From positions 1 through 13,392 of the forward strand of contig CAZFWP010000055.1 in NCBI GenBank assembly GCA_964522805.1: a stretch of 13,392 nt of DNA. The letters run 5' to 3'. A program made the position numbers and the translations under genes. Positions 8,242-13,392 of this stretch are shown one piece after another. Numbering within the stretch: position 1 is the stretch's first letter; every line of letters starts with the position of its first letter. Origin of the DNA: CAZBYL01 sp964522805 (GTDB lineage Bacteria; Synergistota; Synergistia; Synergistales; Synergistaceae). The notes under the pieces are model-generated. The model worked only from the letters and a program-made list of their open reading frames with translations. It was not told the origin of the DNA and did not search any database.

Positions 8242-9273
8242 GTGAATATTCTTGTTACCGGCGGTTTAGGCTTTATCGGTTCCCATACATGTGTTGCTCT
8301 TCTTGAAGCCGGTAACTCTGTAGTTATCGCAGATAACCTTACTAACAGCAGTATCGACGTTCTCTTTAAGATACGTGATATATCCCGCGGTGATGCTGTT
8401 TTTTATGAGGCGGATCTTACAGATAAAATTTGGGTCGATAAAATTTTTGCCGAAAATAAGCTTGACGGGGTTATACACTTCGCCGGATTAAAAGCTGTTG
8501 GCGAATCGCTTAAAACACCCTTGCTTTACTACTTTAATAATTTGCAAAGCACGATGACGATTTTGTCCTCATGCCTTCAATATGGCGTCAATAGGTTTGT
8601 ATTTTCATCTTCGGCGACTGTTTATGGTGATAACCAAACTCCTTTATCTGAGGATATGGCGTTGAAGCCAACGATAAACCCATATGGGGAATCCAAAGTT
8701 ATTAATGAAAAAATACTGTCTGATGTGGCCATGGCTTATCCCGAGCTTTCCGTCTCCTTGCTGCGTTATTTTAACCCGGTAGGTGCCCATGAAAGCGGAC
8801 TAATTGGTGAGAACCCCTGCGGAATTCCCAATAATTTGATGCCGTTGATTGTCAGGGCTGCTAGCGGTGAGTTGGATTGCCTGCATATTTTCGGCGGCGA
8901 CTATGACACTTATGACGGGACCTGCATCAGGGATTATATCCATGTGATGGATGTAGCAGAGGGTCATGTAGCGGCACTGGAAAATTTACAAAGAGGCGTT
9001 AATGCATATAATTTGGGAACTGGGCGTGGAACATCTGTTCTGGAGCTTATACACACATTTGAAGAAGCGAATGACATCTCCGTACCTTATCGGCTGGTTG
9101 GACGCAGGGCCGGTGACATAGCTGTCTGCTATGCGGATGTCTCCAAAGCAGAACGTTGTCTGGGCTGGAAGGCGAAAAGAACGCTTTTTGATATGTGCCG
9201 TGATTCTTGGCGTTTTCAGTTAATGAATTCCCCAAAACTCGTGAAACAGAACAATGTTGGTGTGCTGATCTAG
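8242..9273 (+). CDS. galE: UDP-glucose 4-epimerase
   Basis: Interconverts UDP-glucose and UDP-galactose (in some bacteria also the N-acetyl forms), supplying a donor for the glycosyltransferases. It is 343 aa, the normal GalE size. The NAD site is GGLGFIG at 7-13. The catalytic residues appear as S124 (FSSSATVYG), Y148 and K152 (YGESK). RYFNPVGAH and the late GTCIRDYIHVMD-AEGH segment are GalE hallmarks. The start is GTG 8242: GGGAGGT lies seven bases before it and the protein then begins MNILVTGG; the in-frame TTG at 8185 is less likely. It is a single-gene unit divergent from the minus-strand GT2 gene and convergent with kbl. Its isolation suggests a general role as well as supply for this locus. 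Whether it accepts GlcNAc substrates cannot be decided here. Confidence 0.95.
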   Translation: MNILVTGGLGFIGSHTCVALLEAGNSVVIADNLTNSSIDVLFKIRDISRGDAVFYEADLTDKIWVDKIFAENKLDGVIHFAGLKAVGESLKTPLLYYFNNLQSTMTILSSCLQYGVNRFVFSSSATVYGDNQTPLSEDMALKPTINPYGESKVINEKILSDVAMAYPELSVSLLRYFNPVGAHESGLIGENPCGIPNNLMPLIVRAASGELDCLHIFGGDYDTYDGTCIRDYIHVMDVAEGHVAALENLQRGVNAYNLGTGRGTSVLELIHTFEEANDISVPYRLVGRRAGDIAVCYADVSKAERCLGWKAKRTLFDMCRDSWRFQLMNSPKLVKQNNVGVLI

Positions 9274-9452
9274 AGCAGTTGCAGGATGAGTAAGTGGTGG
9301 ACTGGCTGAACAGGTTTTAGTTATCTGCAAAGCGGTGCTCGTCTGCTCAATAAGTGAAGTATCTTCACAGGGTTATGAAGCCGTGAGAGCAATTGCCGTA
9401 TATTCTCGCTCTCTTTAAGTTACCGGTTGGAGATTAAAGTATTTAGCAATGG

Positions 9453-9493
9453 AAAAAGAGCAGACCCTTCGGCGGTGCGGGGCTGCTCTTTTT
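9453..9493. terminator. Bidirectional terminator between galE and kbl
   Basis: AAAAAGAGCAG (9453-9463) pairs with CTGCTCTTTTT (9483-9493), continued inward by CCC/GGG around a GC-rich loop. Either strand ends in five or more T, so it can stop both galE (plus) and kbl (minus). A weaker GAGAGC/GCTCTC pair at 9385-9413 followed by TTT may add a first galE terminator. The remaining 9274-9452 shows no gene. Confidence 0.85.
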
Positions 9494-9530
9494 GTTGATT
9501 GTGTTCGTCTATAAGTTGGTGTGTATACCT

Positions 9531-10712
9531 TTAGAGTCCCATGTCTTTTTTTACTTCACCGAAGGCTTTGACAGCGTTGTCTAGGTCTTCAATGGTGTGG
9601 CGGGCCGATACCTGAGTACGGATTCTGGCTTTTCCTTTAGGAACTACAGGGAAGAAGAAACCTGTTACGTAGACGCCTTTTTCTAGAAGGCGAGCTGCGA
9701 ATTCAGCCGCTGCTTTTGCGTCATAGAGCATTATCGGTACTATAGGGTGTTCTCCGGGAAGAAGGTCAAAGCCCAGAGCTTCCATTTTTTTGCGGAAGTA
9801 CTTGGTGTTTTCGTGAACTTTGTCACGGTGTTCTGTTGATTCTTCAAGCATCTTAATAACTTCAAGTGAGGCTCCTGCTATCGCAGGCGCTAAGGTGTTG
9901 GAGAAAAGGTATGGTCTGCTGCGCTGGCGCAGGAGGTCCACTATTTCCTTTTTTGAGCTGACATAGCCGCCGGATGCCCCGCCTAAGGCTTTTCCGAGAG
10001 TACCGGTGATAATGTCCACTCTGCCCATGACACCGCAGAATTCCGGTGTGCCGCGCCCTTTGTCTCCCATAAATCCAACTGCGTGGCTGTCATCAACCAT
10101 TACCAGTCCGTCAAATTCATCAGCTAAGTCGCAGATGCCTTTAAGGTTGGCGATGTAGCCGTCCATGGAAAACACTCCGTCGGTGACGATTATTTTGACA
10201 GGGCAGTCTTTGGCCTCAATAAGTTTTTCGCGCAAATCTTCCATATTATTGTTTTTGTAGCGGAATTTTTGTGCCTTGCAAAGGCGGACACCGTCAATAA
10301 TACTGGCGTGGTTGAGTTCGTCGCTGATAATGGCGTCGTTTTCGCCGAGGAGCGGTTCAAACACGCCGCCATTGGCGTCAAAGCATGATGAATAGAGAAT
10401 GGTATCTTCCATTCCTAAAAAGTTGCTGATGGCCGCTTCAAGGTCTTTGTGTACCTGCTGTGTGCCGCAGATAAAGCGGACGGAGGCCATGCCGTAACCC
10501 CATTTGTCATAGGCGTCTTTGGCCGCCTTGATGATGCGCGGATTGTCGGCGAGTCCTAGGTAGTTGTTGGCGCACATATTGATAACGCCGCTTTTGGCGG
10601 TGGTGTCAATGATGTCTCTTTGGGGGGTGGTGATAATTCTTTCTGATTTATAGAGCCCTTGTTCTTTGATGTCATCGAGCACGGCAGAGAATTTGGCGAT
10701 TGCGGATTTCAT
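9531..10712 (-). CDS. kbl: Glycine C-acetyltransferase (2-amino-3-ketobutyrate CoA ligase)
   Basis: PLP enzyme that cleaves 2-amino-3-oxobutyrate with CoA into glycine and acetyl-CoA, the second step of threonine breakdown after Tdh. The 393 aa match the usual length. The PLP lysine is K241 in TGTLGKALGGASGG, and MVDDSHAVG supplies D207 and H210, equivalent to the cofactor-binding Asp and His of E. coli Kbl. NMCANNYLGL (45-54) and SVRFICGTQ (77-85) are alpha-oxoamine synthase signatures. ATG 10712 follows GGGAGG by eight bases. It begins 14 bases after the tdh stop and its ribosome site abuts that stop, so the two are co-transcribed and probably coupled. In E. coli the order is kbl-tdh; here tdh is first. 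Confidence 0.95.
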   Translation of the reverse strand: MKSAIAKFSAVLDDIKEQGLYKSERIITTPQRDIIDTTAKSGVINMCANNYLGLADNPRIIKAAKDAYDKWGYGMASVRFICGTQQVHKDLEAAISNFLGMEDTILYSSCFDANGGVFEPLLGENDAIISDELNHASIIDGVRLCKAQKFRYKNNNMEDLREKLIEAKDCPVKIIVTDGVFSMDGYIANLKGICDLADEFDGLVMVDDSHAVGFMGDKGRGTPEFCGVMGRVDIITGTLGKALGGASGGYVSSKKEIVDLLRQRSRPYLFSNTLAPAIAGASLEVIKMLEESTEHRDKVHENTKYFRKKMEALGFDLLPGEHPIVPIMLYDAKAAAEFAARLLEKGVYVTGFFFPVVPKGKARIRTQVSARHTIEDLDNAVKAFGEVKKDMGL

Positions 10713-10726
10713 AAAAACAGCCTCCC

Positions 10727-11770
10727 TTAAAGGTTCTGCCAGTCAAGGACGACTTTCCCGGACTGTCCTGTGTTCATGGCTTTGAAGCCTTCTTCAAAGT
10801 CGCGGACATCGAAGCGGTGCGTGATGACTTGGCTGATATCAAGACCGCTCTGGAGCATTGTCGTCATCTTGTACCATGTTTCATACATTTCGCGTCCATA
10901 TACGCCTTTGATTGTGAGACCATGGAAGATAACCTTGTCCCAGTCAATAACTGTGCCTGGCTTTACCAATCCGAGAAGAGCTATCTTGCCGCTGTTGTGC
11001 ATGACATCGACCATGCCGGAGAAGGCCTGCGGGCTGCCGGACATTTCCAACCCTACGTCAAAGCCCTCTTTCATGCGCAGTTCTTTCATTACATTGCGCA
11101 GATCTTCCTTAACGGCGTTGACGACTCTGGTGGCACCCATTTTTTGGGCGAGGGCGAGGCGGTATTCGTTGAGGTCGCTCACGACTACATTGCGGGCACC
11201 TACATGTCTGCAAATAGCCGCGGCCATCATTCCGATAGGGCCCGCTCCGGTAATCAGTACGTCTTCGCCGATGAGGTCATACTGCAAGGCGGTGTGCGTG
11301 GCGTTTCCGAGAGGATCAAAACAGGAGATGATGTCGTCTGAGATATCGGGGGCGCAGCGCCAGACGTTTGTTGTGGGAATGGAGAGGTATTGTGCAAAGG
11401 CTCCGTCTCTGTTAACTCCGACCCCGATGGTGTTGGGACAGAAATGCCTGCGTCCTGCGAGGCAGTTACGACATGTACCGCAAACAATGTGTCCCTCTCC
11501 GGAGACTCTTTCCCCTATCTCCCATCCTCGTACTTGGCTGCCAAGAGCCACTATCTCTCCTACATATTCGTGACCGATGGTCATCGGTGTTTTTATTGTT
11601 TTCTGTGACCATTCATCCCAATTGTATATGTGAAGGTCTGTGCCGCATATGGAGGTCTTTTTTATTTTAATGAGAACATCGTTGGGACCTACTTCAGGTA
11701 CATCAACTTCTCGCATCCAAAGTCCTACTTCCGGTTTTTCCTTGACAAGAGCCAGCATTTTCTTTGACAA
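10727..11770 (-). CDS. tdh: L-threonine 3-dehydrogenase (zinc-dependent)
   Basis: Medium-chain zinc dehydrogenase that oxidises L-threonine with NAD+ to 2-amino-3-oxobutyrate, which Kbl then cleaves. With the start used here it is 347 aa (E. coli 341). Catalytic zinc ligands appear as C42 (SICGTDLHIYNWDEW) and H67-E68 (GHEYVGE), structural zinc ligands as C97, C100, C103 and C111, and the NAD fold as GAGPIG (175-180). GEGHIVCG, IGVGVNRDG and YGREMYETWYKM are strongly Tdh-specific. I prefer TTG 11770: GAGGTGAT, a long match to the anti-Shine-Dalgarno sequence, ends three bases before it. An in-frame GTG at 11779 would lie within that site, and ATG 11758 is too far away. First gene of tdh-kbl, with a promoter and inverted repeat just upstream. 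Confidence 0.95.
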   Translation of the reverse strand: MSKKMLALVKEKPEVGLWMREVDVPEVGPNDVLIKIKKTSICGTDLHIYNWDEWSQKTIKTPMTIGHEYVGEIVALGSQVRGWEIGERVSGEGHIVCGTCRNCLAGRRHFCPNTIGVGVNRDGAFAQYLSIPTTNVWRCAPDISDDIISCFDPLGNATHTALQYDLIGEDVLITGAGPIGMMAAAICRHVGARNVVVSDLNEYRLALAQKMGATRVVNAVKEDLRNVMKELRMKEGFDVGLEMSGSPQAFSGMVDVMHNSGKIALLGLVKPGTVIDWDKVIFHGLTIKGVYGREMYETWYKMTTMLQSGLDISQVITHRFDVRDFEEGFKAMNTGQSGKVVLDWQNL

Positions 11771-11782
11771 AGCTATCACCTC

Positions 11783-11813
11783 ATAATAAGGATTTGTGTT
11801 CCTTATTATTATA
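11783..11813 (-). promoter_or_regulatory. tdh -10 element overlapping a perfect inverted repeat
   Basis: On the minus strand a perfect TATAAT (11813-11808) has no good -35 at the usual distance. It overlaps by two bases a perfect inverted repeat with 10-bp arms (ATAATAAGGA / TCCTTATTAT, 11783-11809, 7-base spacer). The repeat covers the expected transcription start (near 11801) and its far arm abuts the GAGGTGAT ribosome site. It is placed like a repressor operator, or like an RNA hairpin beside the ribosome site. The rest of 11814-11877 shows nothing clear. Confidence 0.5.
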
Positions 11814-11877
11814 TCCCTTTCCGGTAAAATGTGCGTTGTATCCCTTGTATGCTATTGTCAGACCTTACATATTTGTA

Positions 11878-13149
11878 CTATTTGCCGCAGGAAGCCTTTG
11901 TTATCATATTTTCAATGTATCTTGATTTCAACTGTGCCTGCGCGAAGGAACGCTGCAGTCCTGGCAGCTTGAGAATAGCACTGAGAACGCCGGCCAGCAG
12001 TCTGTGGCTGGACATCACCTTGTTGTCAAAGATAAGTTCTTGCAGCAGCCCTCGTTCTGTAGCCATCGCTACGACTCTGTGGGCTGTATCAAGAGGAGTT
12101 ATCATTCTATGCGGACGGGGCTCCAGGATAAGTGTCTTTGTCGGGCAATGTTTAATGCATACTCCGCAGCCGATACATTTTTCAGGTATGACAAATACGT
12201 GCCTCTCCTTGCCTTCGCCTCTCATTTCGATGGCGTTCACAGGGCAGATCGCGGCGCATTTTCCGCAGCCTACGCATCCGCTTGCGGCAGCACGGGTGAT
12301 GAAATTGGAGCAGATTGTCTGAGCAACGCCGAATCTTTTGATTGCCAGCAGAGCTTCGCAGCAGCAGGAACAGCAGTTACAAATGAAATTTACACTGCGG
12401 CGCACATTTTCGCCGAACTGTACCAGGTTGTGCTCATATGCCTGTGTCAGCAGGTCTTTACATTCCACAGTATCAATTTCCCGCGCGTGTCCATGCTTTA
12501 TCAATGTTGCGGCGGTGGTGTTGAAGGTCATGCAGATATCCATTGGAGCATCGCAGACTGTGCCTGCGTGCATCGCTTTGTGGCGGCAGTAGCACATACT
12601 GACGCCAATGTGTGAGGCGGTATCGATGACGTTTGTCGCTCGCTCATAATCCAAGACGTGGAGTGCGTACTCATCGGGTATTTGCGGTTCATTGACGAAA
12701 ATCCGTCCCATCTGTATGTCGCCGCCGCAGACAAGGTCGCGCATAAAGTCCTCTTCTACTGTTATATATTGGTAAAACAATTCGCTGAGGGCTTTCTGGT
12801 CAATGTCGTCTCTGATGCGCATCAGAGAAAATTCAAAAAATCCGGCCATCGGAGGGGGAACGGCGTAAACTTGTTCACCGTTTTGCTCAATGTCCACCAA
12901 GATGGCTCGTGACGCCAGCTCATCAAGAATTTTGTGCGCCTCGCATTCTGATATCTTCCAGATTTCTGCAGCCTGCTTGACGTTAAACGGTTTTATGGGA
13001 AGCTGGGCCATTAACCCTGCTTCCTGCTCGGTCATTAAAATTTTCAGAATGTCAAAAAGTAGTTTTGACGCAGGCGCTCCCTGCGGGAATCGGTTCAGCC
13101 TCTCCGTGAGTCTGGAATAGGGCGAGCCGTGAGTTAGGTTGTGTGCCAT
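11878..13149 (-). CDS. Winged-helix and 4Fe-4S cluster protein, function unknown
   Basis: A 423-aa protein with no signal peptide. Residues about 30-97 look like a winged-helix domain (KPFNVKQAAEIWKISECEAHKILDELASRAIL). A middle domain carries two cysteine clusters: C186-Y-C188-RHKAMHAGTV-C199-DAPMDI-C206, and CNCCSCCC at 257-264. Two classical 4Fe-4S ferredoxin motifs follow: C292, C295, C298, C302 with CP, and C325, C328, C331, C335 with CP. A roughly 80-residue tail has no cysteine until C421. I recognise this architecture from multidomain ferredoxins of anaerobes whose role is not established; electron transfer or redox sensing is inference. GGAGGG lies six bases before ATG 13149. It is on the same strand as tdh-kbl but separated from tdh by a spacer with its own promoter, so joint transcription is possible but not required. 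Confidence 0.8.
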   Translation of the reverse strand: MAHNLTHGSPYSRLTERLNRFPQGAPASKLLFDILKILMTEQEAGLMAQLPIKPFNVKQAAEIWKISECEAHKILDELASRAILVDIEQNGEQVYAVPPPMAGFFEFSLMRIRDDIDQKALSELFYQYITVEEDFMRDLVCGGDIQMGRIFVNEPQIPDEYALHVLDYERATNVIDTASHIGVSMCYCRHKAMHAGTVCDAPMDICMTFNTTAATLIKHGHAREIDTVECKDLLTQAYEHNLVQFGENVRRSVNFICNCCSCCCEALLAIKRFGVAQTICSNFITRAAASGCVGCGKCAAICPVNAIEMRGEGKERHVFVIPEKCIGCGVCIKHCPTKTLILEPRPHRMITPLDTAHRVVAMATERGLLQELIFDNKVMSSHRLLAGVLSAILKLPGLQRSFAQAQLKSRYIENMITKASCGK

Positions 13150-13262
13150 ACTTATCCCTCCATTGTCTTTGCCGATGACTTGGCAAGTGGGGATAGCGGC
13201 TGTCGCGTAGCAATAGTCTCAACAATTGCTCAAATCAAACGGTATGGTTATATAGCAGATTG

Positions 13263-13268
13263 ATTATA
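13263..13268 (-). promoter_or_regulatory. Putative -10 element of the Fe-S protein gene
   Basis: A perfect TATAAT on the minus strand (13268-13263), about 115 bases before the ATG. No -35-like hexamer sits 16-18 bp upstream. The 18-bp palindrome at 13293-13310 is centred roughly 45 bp before the expected start, a spacing used by activators that replace a poor -35. Confidence 0.4.
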
Positions 13269-13292
13269 CTCCTGCTGGAGGAGATGCTTGGA

Positions 13293-13310
13293 AAATTTTA
13301 CGTAAAATTT
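13293..13310. repeat. Perfect 18-bp palindrome in a divergent intergenic region
   Basis: AAATTTTACGTAAAATTT is identical on both strands, without a spacer, and nearly extends further (GGA on the left, CC on the right, one base out of register). It lies between the Fe-S protein gene and the apparent start of a divergent gene, so it could control either or both. I do not recognise the consensus. Confidence 0.6.
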
Positions 13311-13371
13311 CCGAATGTAAGATGTCTTCGTTTTTGCTTGTTTTTTTTCTTATTGTGCGGAGGCTGGTATA

Positions 13372-13392
13372 ATGGCGTTATTGTCTTCTGAG
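13372..13392 (+). CDS. Start of a divergent gene (partial, 7 codons)
   Basis: ATG 13372 begins MALLSSE and runs off the window. The support is a GGAGG at 13359-13363 eight bases upstream, a good ribosome site. Nothing can be said of its function. It would be divergent from the Fe-S protein gene, sharing the intergenic region with the palindrome at 13293-13310. Confidence 0.45.

Noticed and set aside
10770..11573. Long plus-strand open frames opposite tdh
   Set aside because: They are antisense shadows of a clear tdh gene in GC-rich DNA, with no ribosome sites or recognisable motifs.
12004..12615. 203-codon plus-strand open frame opposite the Fe-S protein gene
   Set aside because: It is antisense to ferredoxin motifs that are clearly coded on the minus strand; its Cys/Ala richness mirrors that code.
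13283..13390. 35-codon plus-strand ORF (begins MLGKFYVKF) covering the 18-bp palindrome
   Set aside because: The GGAGGAG directly abuts the ATG with no spacing, the sequence is homopolymer-rich, and it overlaps the better-supported start at 13372 in another frame.
1..13392. CRISPR arrays, tRNA or rRNA genes, insertion sequences
   Set aside because: No regularly spaced repeats, no tRNA-like folds in the intergenic regions, and no transposase motifs or paired terminal repeats were seen.

Overview
The window holds a bacterial surface-polysaccharide (O-antigen, capsule or glycan) biosynthesis locus, followed by a threonine-catabolism operon and a cysteine-rich iron-sulfur protein. The Fe-S protein, with two classical 4Fe-4S motifs and two further cysteine clusters, points to an anaerobic lifestyle. 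The Shine-Dalgarno sequences are strong. Nothing here fixes the phylum; a Synergistota, Negativicutes or Desulfobacterota-like anaerobe is only a guess. Base composition changes along the window: 2041-2100 has 8 G/C in 60 bases, while 12241-12300 has 39 in 60. The polysaccharide half is AT-rich, as such exchangeable loci often are, and the tdh/kbl/Fe-S half is GC-richer.

Layout. Positions 1-694 hold no convincing gene: a strong terminator hairpin (154-197) from an upstream unit, then a putative promoter (433-466) and a long AT-rich leader. A tightly coupled plus-strand operon follows: a PglC-like phosphoglycosyl transferase (695), an NAD-dependent sugar epimerase/dehydratase (1314), two GT4 glycosyltransferases (2176, 3336) and a GT2 glycosyltransferase (4519). 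The GT2 gene runs into a 100-N assembly gap (5257-5356). Beyond the gap, a minus-strand unit is read towards it: a GT2 glycosyltransferase (start 7908) and then a MurJ-family flippase (start 6876). Both this unit and the plus-strand galE (8242-9273) fire from one divergent intergenic region (7909-8241) that has a palindrome and an inverted repeat between two promoters.

galE converges on kbl across a bidirectional terminator (9453-9493). tdh and kbl (minus strand, tdh first) form an operon that oxidises and cleaves L-threonine to glycine and acetyl-CoA. Upstream on the same strand lies a 423-residue winged-helix/4Fe-4S protein, with its own promoter region containing a perfect 18-bp palindrome. 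The start of a divergent gene appears at the right edge (13372).

How the genes work together (inference): GalE and the SDR protein make or modify nucleotide sugars. The phosphoglycosyl transferase loads the first sugar-phosphate on undecaprenyl phosphate. The four glycosyltransferases extend it, and the MurJ-like protein flips the lipid-linked product. No Wzy polymerase is visible; it may lie in the gap or outside the window. The main points for a second look are the gap with identical 10-bp edges, the MurJ-like flippase lacking conserved arginines, the homopolymer at its start, the Cys-rich Fe-S protein and several clean palindromes in intergenic regions.
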